Shown here in pieces: positions 1 to 6,803 of a stretch of DNA of 11,539 bases. How positions within the stretch are numbered: the first letter of the stretch is position 1; each line of letters begins with the position of its first letter. The DNA is from Oscillospiraceae bacterium. GTDB lineage: Bacteria; Bacillota; Clostridia; Oscillospirales; UBA929. Location: the NCBI GenBank assembly GCA_031271325.1, contig JAISVY010000130.1, positions 1 to 11,539 on the forward strand, given 5' to 3'. The notes under the pieces are model-generated. The model was not told where the DNA came from and did not search any database. It saw only the letters and a list, made by a program, of their open reading frames with translations. Both the position numbers and the translations under genes were made by a program.

Positions 1-22
1 CCAGTACGGCGAAAATCCTCAT
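1..22 (-). CDS. 5' end of a further minus-strand gene, cut by the window edge
   Basis: An ATG read on the minus strand at 22-20 overlaps the TGA stop of the CotH gene in the ATGA arrangement typical of translational coupling. The seven visible codons read MRIFAVL, which could begin a signal peptide or membrane segment. The upstream GGAAGCGGGTGACGG gives only a weak ribosome binding site, which fits coupling to the upstream gene. Nothing can be said about function. The start is inferred from the overlap only. Confidence 0.4.
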
Positions 23-2250
23 CCGTCACCCGCTTCCACCGTGATGAAATCCAGCACCCGTCCCTCCGCGTCAGAAAGAATCAGCGTGTCCCCGGCTCTC
101 ACGGCAAACCCCATCTGGATCTTGAGCAGCTCTCCGGCATCCCGCCCGCCTTTTCCGGCGAGAGACAGCGTTTCGCCCGGTCTGACCGAAGCCTCGGGCA
201 TCGCCCAAAGCCGCAGGTTGTTCGGATCGTTGCTTACATACAGCCCTCCGGCGCGTACCGTCGAGGCCGTCGGGTTTCTCAGCGTACAGCCGTTTCGCAA
301 GACCGACGCGGACGCTTCGGTAAACGTCAGCGGCGGCGGAACCGTTTGGGTCACGAGTTCCAGCGGCACGACGCCGGCGCGGGCGTCCGCGTAGCTGACG
401 GTGATCTCCGGCTCGTAAATCTCTTCTCCGTTCAGAACCCAGTGGTCAAACACCTCAAACTTGCCGGGCGCGGGTTTTACGGGTACGGTCAGCTCGGTAA
501 AATACCGCCCGGAGGTGCCGGTCTGCGTGCCGATCACCGCCTCGCCGCCCGCGACCTCTACCCGGTACATCCCCCCGGTATAGGAAAAATACTCTTCGAT
601 AAAACCGAAGACGTACTCGCTGCGGCGCTCCGCGAAGCGCACCATGTTGTCGTGGTTGTCCGTCACCGAATTCAGGCTGACCCAGTCGGCATATTTCCGC
701 GCGTTGATCGCGCGGGCGATCTCCGCCTCGCTCGCGCCGAACAGGCGGTTAACCACATCGCGCACCGTCTCCGCGGTGACGACGCTGTGCGCGATGTCGC
801 AGAGGGCGGTGCTGAACCGCTCCGCCAATTCGGGGCGTTTTAACAGATTGATTAACAGCTCGGATCTCCGGATCCCCGTCAGCACGTCGTCGAAGTCCGG
901 CTTCCGGTATGTATCGTCATACAGCCCCAAGACCCAGTCGAGGTCGTACATGATATAGCGCCAGCGGCCGTCCAGTTCCGGCGCGAGACCGGGAACCTGC
1001 TCCCCGGTGTAGCGCCAGCGCTCCATGTTGTTGCCCGGCCAGTCGTTGTTGCCCATGTAAAGCTCAAAAGCATAGTAGCGCAGCAGGTTGTCTACGTCAA
1101 CGAGAGCTTCGAACTCGGCAAACACCCCGTCGTCCTGTAGATTCTTCCAAGCGTAATCGGCCATCTCCCGGATGGCTTCTTCGGCTGCCGTGTCGTCGGT
1201 GACGAACCACAGTTCCCCGTTGCCGACGATCTGGAACAGGCGCTCCGGCGCGCCGTACACGTCTTGCAGATACTGCTCGTTGATGTTCACCTGCGCCCAC
1301 ACGAAGCCGTAATACTCCCCGTTGAGAAATACCGCGGCAGGCCGCACCGGCGCGACGTCGCGCCAGCCATAATCCTGCGCAAGCACCGCCGCCGCTTCGT
1401 TGCGCAGCATCCCGAAGTGACGGTCGTTGGCTCCGTTGCGCAGAATGATCTCGTCATACTCGGTGATGCCGGTGCCGTAGGCGTTCTGCATGACGTCGCC
1501 GGAGAAAAAGTCATAGTGGAATTTTCCCGCGTCCGGCTCGTACTCCTTCCGGGCGATCAGACGCAGCGATTTCTGGTTCTCGGAGCGCGACCAAGCGCCG
1601 CTGACCCGTACGCCCGCCGCCTGCGACACGACCCGTTTTCCGTCCGCTTCAAAAACCTCCACATACACCGGTCTTTCGCCCTCACGCCCGCGCCAGTTAA
1701 AGTTTGCGGGGTCGGGCGGCTCGATCACGTCGCGGGGGTTTTGCTCGATATATTCATCGCGTACCCGCCCCTCGACCAGGATGCCGGTGTCGTAATCGTA
1801 TAGGTGCTCCGGGTCGGTCGAGAGAGAAAACACCAGTGTATCAAAGCCCAGATCCCGATCGATAAAAAAGGTATGCGCGAGCGGGCGCGTCACTTCGCCG
1901 CCCGCCGCCGCGATCGCTTTCAGCGGCACGACGTTGCCGCCGGGCAGCGGGAGGAAGCGCAGCGCGCCGTTATATTTTTGGGAATCCCTTGTCGGAACCG
2001 ATCCGTCTGTGGTATAATAGATCTCAGCCGCCGGGTTGCTCGCGAAAATTTCCACGCTAACGGCTTCGCTGAAGAAGTGCCCCGTCTCGGAAAGGGCGAT
2101 GCCGAGCTTTGGCGCGGTAACCTCCGGCGCTCCTTCAGACGGCGTTTCTTCGGGCGGCAGCGGCACGGTTTCGGCGGGAAACGCGTTCAGCAGCAGCGCC
2201 GAAGCCAGCAGAACAACCGATATAAACGCCAGTGAGGCGATTTTTTTCAT
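19..2250 (-). CDS. Secreted CotH kinase-family protein with chitobiase-C-like and lamin-tail-like domains
   Basis: The 743-residue product starts with a signal peptide (MKK, then a hydrophobic stretch to about residue 22). There is no lipobox cysteine, so it is probably exported by signal peptidase I or stays N-terminally anchored. Residues about 50-130 resemble the small beta domain found at the end of chitobiases (YYTTDGSVPT at 79-87). The CotH core spans about 210-560. It shows RVSG...QKSLRLIAR (215-234), RNGANDRHFGMLRNEA (271-286), FLNGEYYGFVWAQ (308-320), GNNDWPGNNMERWR (400-413) and YDLDWVLG (435-442), whose aspartates match the metal/ATP-binding acidic motif of CotH kinases. The last ~100 residues look like a lamin-tail-type beta domain. 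The start follows AAGGTGG about 8 nt upstream. CotH of Bacillus phosphorylates spore-coat proteins; similar proteins occur outside sporulation, so the substrate here is unknown. It is divergent from the VTC/DUF4956 pair. Confidence 0.88.
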   Translation of the reverse strand: MKKIASLAFISVVLLASALLLNAFPAETVPLPPEETPSEGAPEVTAPKLGIALSETGHFFSEAVSVEIFASNPAAEIYYTTDGSVPTRDSQKYNGALRFLPLPGGNVVPLKAIAAAGGEVTRPLAHTFFIDRDLGFDTLVFSLSTDPEHLYDYDTGILVEGRVRDEYIEQNPRDVIEPPDPANFNWRGREGERPVYVEVFEADGKRVVSQAAGVRVSGAWSRSENQKSLRLIARKEYEPDAGKFHYDFFSGDVMQNAYGTGITEYDEIILRNGANDRHFGMLRNEAAAVLAQDYGWRDVAPVRPAAVFLNGEYYGFVWAQVNINEQYLQDVYGAPERLFQIVGNGELWFVTDDTAAEEAIREMADYAWKNLQDDGVFAEFEALVDVDNLLRYYAFELYMGNNDWPGNNMERWRYTGEQVPGLAPELDGRWRYIMYDLDWVLGLYDDTYRKPDFDDVLTGIRRSELLINLLKRPELAERFSTALCDIAHSVVTAETVRDVVNRLFGASEAEIARAINARKYADWVSLNSVTDNHDNMVRFAERRSEYVFGFIEEYFSYTGGMYRVEVAGGEAVIGTQTGTSGRYFTELTVPVKPAPGKFEVFDHWVLNGEEIYEPEITVSYADARAGVVPLELVTQTVPPPLTFTEASASVLRNGCTLRNPTASTVRAGGLYVSNDPNNLRLWAMPEASVRPGETLSLAGKGGRDAGELLKIQMGFAVRAGDTLILSDAEGRVLDFITVEAGDG

Positions 2251-2286
2251 GTTTTTACCACCTTACATAGGAACTGCCGAACTACT

Positions 2287-2409
2287 CTTTTTCGACCCGA
2301 ATTGCCCTAGGCACAAGTTGTCAAATTCAGAATTTTGGAGCTTTTTTCGCAGAAAACAACGCAAAAATTCTGAATTTGCCGGTCGGAAAAAGCTGTGAAG
2401 CGTGACAGC
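2287..2409 (+). repeat. Structured nested palindromic repeat, copy 1 (divergent CotH/VTC intergenic region)
   Basis: An outer stem pairs CTTTTTCGACC (2287-2297) with GGTCGGAAAAAG (2381-2392), leaving one bulged G. It encloses a small hairpin TGCC-cta-GGCA (2303-2313) and a long hairpin whose perfect 15-bp arms lie at 2322-2336 and 2364-2378. A 3' hairpin GCTGT/ACAGC (2392-2396 and 2405-2409) follows. A close relative lies at 11301-11428 in the same orientation, with both 15-nt arms identical. The element fills most of the gap between two divergent genes. It could be a mobile palindromic element or a structured RNA; the sequence does not decide. Confidence 0.8.
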
Positions 2410-2428
2410 GGTGTTGTTCAGCAAGCCT

Positions 2429-2440
2429 TATATAAATTTT
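2429..2440 (+). promoter_or_regulatory. AT-rich block, possible promoter region for the VTC-DUF4956 operon
   Basis: The string TATATAAATTTT lies about 40 nt before the VTC start codon, just beyond the structured repeat, and is the only strongly AT-rich block there. A well-spaced -35 box is not evident; GTGACA at 2402-2407 is too far upstream. The assignment is tentative. Confidence 0.25.
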
Positions 2441-2479
2441 ACCTGTTGCTGACAAACTCTTTACATTGGGGATATAGCG

Positions 2480-3184
2480 ATGCGTTACCGGCACGAGCAT
2501 AAGTACATACTCAGCGCGCAGACCGCCGAGCTGCTGCGGGAACGCGTACGCGCGGTGCTGCGCCCCGACCGCCACTCGGGCGGCGCGTATGAGGTCTGCA
2601 ACATCTACTTCGACGACCAGACCGACAGTTTCTATCAGGAAAAGGCGCTGGGCGGCTTTCGCCGCGACAAATACCGCCTGCGCTGGTACAACGGCGACCT
2701 CTCGTTTATCCGGCTGGAGCGCAAGCATAAAGACGGCAGCCTCTCTTATAAGGATACCATTTCCCTCACCCAGACGCAAGCCCAATCTTTTCTGGCGGGC
2801 AGTTTTCCCATGCCCGGAGAGGCGCCGCTCTTACAGCGCCTCGCTCTGCTGCACCGGCTCCACAGGCTCCGCCCGGCGGCGGCGTTCGCCTACCGCAGGG
2901 AGGCGTATGTATACGCGCCCGGGGATGTCCGCCTGACGTTCGACGGGCATCCGTACCCGCTCGGCGCGACTCCGCCGGATGGGCGGTCTTCGTTTCCGGG
3001 GTTTGCCGACGCCTACGCGCGTCTGCTGGAGGTAAAATTCAGCGGGTTTATGCCCGGAGCCGTCGCGGGGTTGTTCCGCGGGCTGCCGCTGGCTCGTACC
3101 GAGATGTCTAAATACGGTCTTGTCCGTGAAAGGGGACTCACTGTCCATGAATCAGCTCCTCGATATGCTCACACCGCAGGTTGA
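2480..3184 (+). CDS. VTC domain-containing (polyphosphate polymerase-type) protein
   Basis: The 234-residue protein covers one complete VTC domain of the triphosphate-tunnel fold, the catalytic type that makes polyphosphate from ATP in yeast Vtc4. Visible signatures are the N-terminal RHEHKYIL (4-11), NIYFDD (41-46), the basic RRDKYRLRWY (61-70), LERKHKDG (79-86), AFAYRREAYVY (135-145), VRLTFD (150-155), LLEVKFSGFMP (182-192) and MSKYGL (209-214). Alternating basic and acidic residues on these strands are what line the tunnel in the family. There is no signal peptide or membrane segment, so it is cytoplasmic, perhaps held at the membrane by its partner. The start has a modest GGGGA site 9 nt upstream. 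The end overlaps the DUF4956 gene by 38 nt, implying one transcript. Polyphosphate synthesis by bacterial members encoded beside CotH is inferred, not shown here. Confidence 0.88.
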   Translation: MRYRHEHKYILSAQTAELLRERVRAVLRPDRHSGGAYEVCNIYFDDQTDSFYQEKALGGFRRDKYRLRWYNGDLSFIRLERKHKDGSLSYKDTISLTQTQAQSFLAGSFPMPGEAPLLQRLALLHRLHRLRPAAAFAYRREAYVYAPGDVRLTFDGHPYPLGATPPDGRSSFPGFADAYARLLEVKFSGFMPGAVAGLFRGLPLARTEMSKYGLVRERGLTVHESAPRYAHTAG

Positions 3185-3791
3185 CAGCTTAAACGCCTCG
3201 CAGATTCTCTTTACCCTCACCGTTGCGTCGGTTTGCGGCTTGGTGATCTATCTTGTGTACCGTTTCTTCGGCAGGAGCGTTTTATACGACGCGGGGTTCA
3301 ATCTGCTGAATGTGATGGTTTGTCTGGTGACGGCGTTTATCATCCTTACAATCGGAGCCAACCTCGTACTCTCGCTCGGTATGGTCGGCGCGCTGAGTAT
3401 CGTGCGCTTCCGCGCCGCGATCAAAGATCCGTTAGACGTCGGGTTTTTATTCTGGGGCGTCGCCGCCGGTCTCACGGCGGGCGCGCGTCTCTATCTGGTC
3501 GCGCTGCTCGGCACGGCTTTCATTGCGGCTGTGTTTATCCTGTTTACGCTGCTGCGTTTCGAGCGTCGGTCTTTCCTGCTGATCGTCCGCTACGACACGG
3601 AAGCGGAAGAAGCGGTAACCGGGCAGCTCAGCGCGATCGGCTACAAACTAAAAAACAAGACCGCCGAAGCGGCCTACAGCGAAGTCACCGCCGAAGTGCG
3701 GGTACGTCGCAACGACACGTCGTTCGTCGCCGCCCTCCGCAGCACCGCCGGCGTCAGCAGCGCGGTATTGGTCGAATACACAGGGGAGTAG
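3147..3791 (+). CDS. DUF4956 integral membrane protein
   Basis: The 214-residue protein has about four membrane segments (roughly 18-40, 50-76, 96-112 and 114-137) followed by a soluble C-terminal domain of about 75 residues. The segment GALSIVRFRAAIKDPLD between the second and third helices is the hallmark of DUF4956 proteins. The ATG at 3147 is preferred because AAAGGGG lies 11 nt upstream; a TTG 27 nt earlier is in frame but has no good site. It begins inside the end of the VTC gene in another frame, so the two are probably translationally coupled. The family is often encoded with VTC and CotH proteins. A role as membrane partner or product channel of the VTC enzyme is plausible but is inference only. 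Confidence 0.87.
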   Translation: MNQLLDMLTPQVDSLNASQILFTLTVASVCGLVIYLVYRFFGRSVLYDAGFNLLNVMVCLVTAFIILTIGANLVLSLGMVGALSIVRFRAAIKDPLDVGFLFWGVAAGLTAGARLYLVALLGTAFIAAVFILFTLLRFERRSFLLIVRYDTEAEEAVTGQLSAIGYKLKNKTAEAAYSEVTAEVRVRRNDTSFVAALRSTAGVSSAVLVEYTGE

Positions 3792-3861
3792 CGCAAAAAG
3801 CGTAAAACCCCCAAACACCCCGGAAAAGGGCATTTAGAGGTTGGTTTTGCGGGTTGTGTCA

Positions 3862-3913
3862 CTCTAAAAATCTCCCGTTCGGCTTCGCCGAATGAAAACA
3901 CGGGTTTTTAGAG
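3862..3913. repeat. Inverted-repeat unit A (52 bp)
   Basis: The unit runs from CTCTAAAAA (3862-3870) to GGGTTTTTAGAG (3902-3913), which are nearly reverse complements. Its centre is the perfect hairpin TTCGGC-ttc-GCCGAA (3878-3892). The A-tract before and T-tract after a GC-rich stem would suit a bidirectional terminator between the convergent DUF4956 and 4049-4666 genes. The right half (3877-3920) is almost identical to the right ends of units B and C. Confidence 0.75.
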
Positions 3914-3929
3914 CGTCTTGATTAGGTAC

Positions 3930-4038
3930 CTCTAAAAACCCCCGCTCCGGCTTGCGATGCCGCGCCACAGGCGCCTGTTCGCAAGCGCTGCGCTCGTTTT
4001 CGTTCGGCTTCGCCGAATGAAAACATGGGTTTTTAGAG
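3930..4038. repeat. Inverted-repeat unit B (109 bp), next to the 3' end of the small gene
   Basis: The terminal arms are CTCTAAAAACCC (3930-3941) and GGGTTTTTAGAG (4027-4038), exact reverse complements. The left arm is preceded by GGTAC, as in unit C, and the right arm is followed by CGTCTTGAT, as in unit A. Inside are a hairpin CTTGCGA...TTCGCAAG enclosing GCGCC-aca-GGCGC (about 3951-3986) and the same TTCGGC-ttc-GCCGAA hairpin as unit A. It ends 10 nt from the stop codon of the minus-strand gene and may terminate it. Confidence 0.78.
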
Positions 4039-4048
4039 CGTCTTGATG

Positions 4049-4666
4049 TTATTCGCCGGAAGCTTTGGCGGTTGTTCCCCACGCGTCGAAGCGGCTCATG
4101 GTGGCTTCGTAGGTGCGTTGGGTCAGTTCCGGCGTTACGCCGTCGAACATCGCCGTGACGCTTTCGAACGCGGCGGAAACGGCGCGGCGGAACGAACTGA
4201 CCATTTCCTTCGGCGGATTCGCGGCATCGGGACCCGCGATGTCCATCGCCGCGTTGATGATGCGAGCGCTGGTTTCATCCGGTCCAAAATACTCGCTGGC
4301 GCTGACCACGACATCGCGGTGCGTCTCCTGCGTTTCCAGATCCAGCTCCAGATGATGGTAATCGGGACGAAGCGACGGGTCGAGCCGAAGCGCCGCGCCG
4401 CCGTAAAAGAGCATAAAGAGATGATTGCCCTTGGTGTATTGCTCTTTGATCATCCGCTCGGCCATACGGCGCAAAACCGACGATTTCATACTAATCGTCC
4501 GTTCGCTGTCTTGATACATCGCGGATTGATGGGAGCGCCGGGGGCTGATCTCCACTGTGTCGGCCGCTTGACCGTGTTCCGGCGCGGTGACGATTTGCAG
4601 GGCGGACGGTTCCTTCGTCTGCGCTGCGTGTGTTGCTTGTGTCGCGTGGACACCCGCAATATTCAT
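4049..4666 (-). CDS. Hypothetical protein, possibly DUF5610-like
   Basis: The 205-residue protein is soluble, with no signal peptide or membrane segment. The first ~45 residues are low in order (Ala/Thr/Gln-rich) and contain DTVEISPRR, a style seen in flagellar-type and DUF5610-type proteins. The C-terminal part has FGPDETSARII, a helical FRRAVSAAFESVTAMFDG, and a closing TYEATMSRFDAW. That recalls the conserved order 'PE.TA.RI ... F..A...GF..A ... TY..VM..FD.W' of DUF5610, recalled from memory and not tested. I chose the ATG at 4666 because TGGAGGGA (4680-4673) lies 6 nt upstream; earlier in-frame starts run into the flanking repeat and would be translated repeat sequence. The gene stands alone, bracketed by repeat units B and C. 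Its function is unknown. Confidence 0.7.
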   Translation of the reverse strand: MNIAGVHATQATHAAQTKEPSALQIVTAPEHGQAADTVEISPRRSHQSAMYQDSERTISMKSSVLRRMAERMIKEQYTKGNHLFMLFYGGAALRLDPSLRPDYHHLELDLETQETHRDVVVSASEYFGPDETSARIINAAMDIAGPDAANPPKEMVSSFRRAVSAAFESVTAMFDGVTPELTQRTYEATMSRFDAWGTTAKASGE

Positions 4667-4672
4667 TCTGGA

Positions 4673-4680
4673 TCCCTCCA
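4673..4680 (-). promoter_or_regulatory. Ribosome binding site fixing the start of the 4049-4666 gene
   Basis: Read on the minus strand, TGGAGGGA is followed after 6 nt by ATG. It decides the start at 4666 over longer in-frame alternatives. It lies between the gene and the left arm of repeat unit C. Confidence 0.75.
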
Positions 4681-4689
4681 ATTTGGTAC

Positions 4690-4949
4690 CTCTAAAAACC
4701 CGCTCCGGCTTAAAAACGAAGCGTGAACCCGCCTCGCTCCTTAACAGTGAACAACCAACAGATAACAATTTGGAACAAGAGAAACAGTCCAACCGTCTGA
4801 CTGTTATCTGTACACTGGTAACTGTTCACTGCCATGAGGCGAGGGGAACGTGACACCGCGCCACAGGCGCTCACGTCTGCGACGGCTGTCCGCAAGCGCC
4901 GCGCTCGTTTTCGCCCGGCTTCGCCGAATGAAAACATGGGTTTTTAGAG
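4690..4949. repeat. Inverted-repeat unit C (260 bp), enlarged by an internal palindromic element
   Basis: The arms CTCTAAAAACCC (4690-4701) and GGGTTTTTAGAG (4938-4949) match those of unit B, and the left arm is likewise preceded by GGTAC. The flanking interior is also shared: GCTCCGGCTT at 4702-4711 and at 3944-3953, and CCGCGCCACAGGCGC at 4856-4870 and at 3960-3974. Between these points unit B has 6 nt, while unit C has about 144 nt (4712-4855) holding a separate palindromic element. The unit covers most of the 484-nt gap upstream of the small gene. Confidence 0.75.
4712..4855. repeat. Palindromic element lodged inside unit C
   Basis: The left arm CAGTGAAC... (4745-4767) is partly complementary to the right arm (4801-4831), pairing CAGTGAAC with GTTCACTG and CAGATAACA with TGTTATCTG. 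Outside these, CCTCGC (about 4731-4736) pairs with GCGAGG (about 4839-4844). The 23 nt at 4745-4767 recur exactly at 7509-7531, and the GGCGAGGGGAACGTGACA segment (4838-4855) recurs with one mismatch at 7398-7415. This is a dispersed repeat family. Confidence 0.7.
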
Positions 4950-5150
4950 CGTCTCAATTCAATAAATATATCGTCATTAAGCCACCCGGCTTTAGCTGTT
5001 TTAACTAATTCCGTCTATAAAAGCGTTTCGGGAAAAACGTGTCACGCCAAAAACCCCTCACGACGAGCTTATCGCGCAGGCGGATTCGTTCCGCCGCAAC
5101 GGTTTCCGTGTTTTCAACCCGAGAAAGCCTCAGTTTTTCGAGGAACTGAA
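4950..5150. other. Intergenic stretch with no confirmed gene
   Basis: This stretch follows unit C and ends at the stop of the acyl-CoA synthetase. It holds an AT-rich part (4955-5030) and a GC-richer part. On the plus strand from about 5009 an open frame reads into the 3' end of the synthetase and looks protein-like over 30-40 codons (for example SFRRNGFRVFNP), but it has no good start. It may be decayed coding sequence. A weak hairpin (CCTC/GAGG, about 5129-5144) lies just past the synthetase stop. Confidence 0.4.
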
Positions 5151-6788
5151 TTACGGGGTTTTTTCTTCCATTTTACGGATTTCCGCCCGTTTGATTTTCC
5201 CGCTCGCGGTTTTCGGCAGTTCCGGCACGAATTCCACAATGCGCGGATATTTATACGGCGCGGTGACGCGTTTGACATGCTCCTGTAACTCTTTTGCCAG
5301 CTTGTCCGACGGAGAAAAGCCCCGCTTCAGAACAACGGTGGCTTTGACCACCTGTCCGCGCACCGGGTCGGGCGCGGCGGTCACGGCGCATTCCAGCACC
5401 GATTCGTGCTGTATCAGCGCGCTCTCGACTTCAAACGGACCGATACGGTAGCCCGAGCACTTGATCACGTCGTCGTTGCGCCCGATAAACCAATAGTATC
5501 CGCCGTCGTCGCGCCACGCCACGTCGCCGGTGTAGTAGCAGGCGTTGCGGAAGGCTTTGGCGTTGGCTTCCGCGTCGCCGAGATACTCGGTAAACAGACC
5601 GGTGGGGTTGGACAGCCCGCGGATAACGATCTCGCCCTCTTCGCCCGTCTCGCAGCTTTCGCCGTCTTCGTTGACGAGGTCGATGTCATACAGCGGCGAG
5701 GGCTTGCCCATGCTGCCCGGCTTCGGCTCAAACCACGGGAACGAGGCGATCAGCACGCTCGATTCGCTCTGCCCGAACCCTTCGGCGAGCTTTTTCCCGG
5801 TCAGCGCGGCCATCCGCTCGAAGACCTCCGGGTTCAGCGGCTCGCCCGCGTTGCAGTAACGCTCGATCGAGGAGAGGTCGTACGAAGCCATATCCTCCTG
5901 CAGCATGAAACGGTACATCGTCGGCGGCGCGCAGAAGGTCGTGAGTTTGTAGTCCTGCATTTTTTGCAGAAGATTTTTAGGCACGAACTTCTCCATGTCA
6001 TAGGCGAAGATACACGCGCCGCAGATCCACTGACCGTAAATCTTCCCCCACCCGAACTTTGCCCAGCCGCTGTCGGAAACCGACATATGCAGTTTGTTTT
6101 CCCGCACTTGCTGCCAGTATTTCGCCGTGACGATCTGCCCCAGCGGATGAACGAAGTTGTGCCTGACCATCTTGGGCATTCCGGTGGTGCCGGAGGAGAA
6201 GTACATCAGCATCACATCGCTGTTTTGAATCGCTTCCGGGCGGCTGAACGCGTCCGGATAGCCCCCGATGTCAAACGATTGCCAGCCTTCGCGCGTACCG
6301 GCTACAACGGCGCGTTTCACGCCGCCGCCCGCTTCCTCCGCTTGGCGCAGCAGCCCTTCGTCGGAGACGCAGAGCAGCATTTTAATGTCCGCCGCCTGCA
6401 AACGGTAGGCGATGTCCTTCGACGTCAGCTGCAGCGACGCGGGCACGACGACCGCGCCCAGCTTATGCAGCGCGACGGCGCAAACCCAATATTCCCAGCG
6501 GCGGCGCAAAAGCAGCAGAACGGCGTCGCCCCTGCCGATCCCTTGCGCGGCAAACCAGTTGGCCGCCTTATTGCTGAGCTTTGATATGTCGGTGAAGGTA
6601 AACGTCTCCTCGCCGCCGCGGTCGTCGCACCACACCAGCGCCTTTTTGTCCGGCTCGGCGTCCGCCCACGCGTCCACCACGTCAAACCCGAAGTTGAAGC
6701 GTTCGGGGACGTTCAGCTTGTAATTTTCGATAAAGTCTTCGTAAGAATCAAACTCGGTGCGGGGTAAAAAGCGTTCCAGCAATCCCAT
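5151..6788 (-). CDS. AMP-forming acyl-CoA synthetase (ACSM/acetyl-CoA synthetase-like)
   Basis: The 545-residue enzyme is full length for the ANL superfamily. It activates a carboxylic acid with ATP to an acyl-adenylate and transfers the acyl group to CoA. Motifs in order are the P-loop SSGTTGMPK (198-206), SDSGWAK (238-244), GEPLNP (315-320), EGFGQSE (336-342), YTGD (419-422), the hinge GRNDDVIKCSGYRIG (436-450), and the catalytic lysine in TASGKIKR (K531), a usual acetylation target. The SDSGWAK and EGFGQSE motifs are closest to medium-chain/aryl acyl-CoA synthetases, so the substrate may be a short or medium-chain or aromatic acid rather than acetate; sequence alone does not settle it. There is no signal peptide, so it is cytoplasmic. 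It is the second gene of an operon with the XRE-cupin regulator, 12 nt downstream, with its ribosome binding site overlapping that gene's stop. Confidence 0.93.
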   Translation of the reverse strand: MGLLERFLPRTEFDSYEDFIENYKLNVPERFNFGFDVVDAWADAEPDKKALVWCDDRGGEETFTFTDISKLSNKAANWFAAQGIGRGDAVLLLLRRRWEYWVCAVALHKLGAVVVPASLQLTSKDIAYRLQAADIKMLLCVSDEGLLRQAEEAGGGVKRAVVAGTREGWQSFDIGGYPDAFSRPEAIQNSDVMLMYFSSGTTGMPKMVRHNFVHPLGQIVTAKYWQQVRENKLHMSVSDSGWAKFGWGKIYGQWICGACIFAYDMEKFVPKNLLQKMQDYKLTTFCAPPTMYRFMLQEDMASYDLSSIERYCNAGEPLNPEVFERMAALTGKKLAEGFGQSESSVLIASFPWFEPKPGSMGKPSPLYDIDLVNEDGESCETGEEGEIVIRGLSNPTGLFTEYLGDAEANAKAFRNACYYTGDVAWRDDGGYYWFIGRNDDVIKCSGYRIGPFEVESALIQHESVLECAVTAAPDPVRGQVVKATVVLKRGFSPSDKLAKELQEHVKRVTAPYKYPRIVEFVPELPKTASGKIKRAEIRKMEEKTP

Positions 6789-6793
6789 AACCG

Positions 6794-6803
6794 CCCCTCC
6801 TTA
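6794..6803 (-). promoter_or_regulatory. Ribosome binding site of the acyl-CoA synthetase, overlapping the upstream stop codon
   Basis: On the minus strand the string TAAGGAGGGG contains both the TAA stop of the regulator (6803-6801) and a near-perfect ribosome binding site, 5 nt before the ATG at 6788. The arrangement implies co-transcription and probably translational coupling. Confidence 0.85.

Noticed and set aside
2319..2324. TTGACA (minus strand) in the structured repeat as a -35 box for the CotH gene
   Set aside because: The bases 17 nt downstream do not resemble a -10 box, and the string is simply part of the conserved repeat arm.
3862..4038. Possible CRISPR-like array from the repeated CTCTAAAAACCC and TTCGGCTTCGCCGAA strings
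   Set aside because: Spacing is irregular, there are only two or three units, the interiors are homologous rather than unique, and there are no cas genes.
4667..4792. Longer N-terminus for the 4049-4666 protein and, similarly, for the XRE-cupin protein (7347-7556), both containing KLLSVGCSL
   Set aside because: The shared peptide is translated from the same 23-nt repeat present at both sites; each gene has a good ribosome binding site at the shorter start.
5406..6584. Long open frame on the plus strand opposite the acyl-CoA synthetase
   Set aside because: It is a shadow of GC-rich codon use in a clearly identified gene and its translation has no family features.
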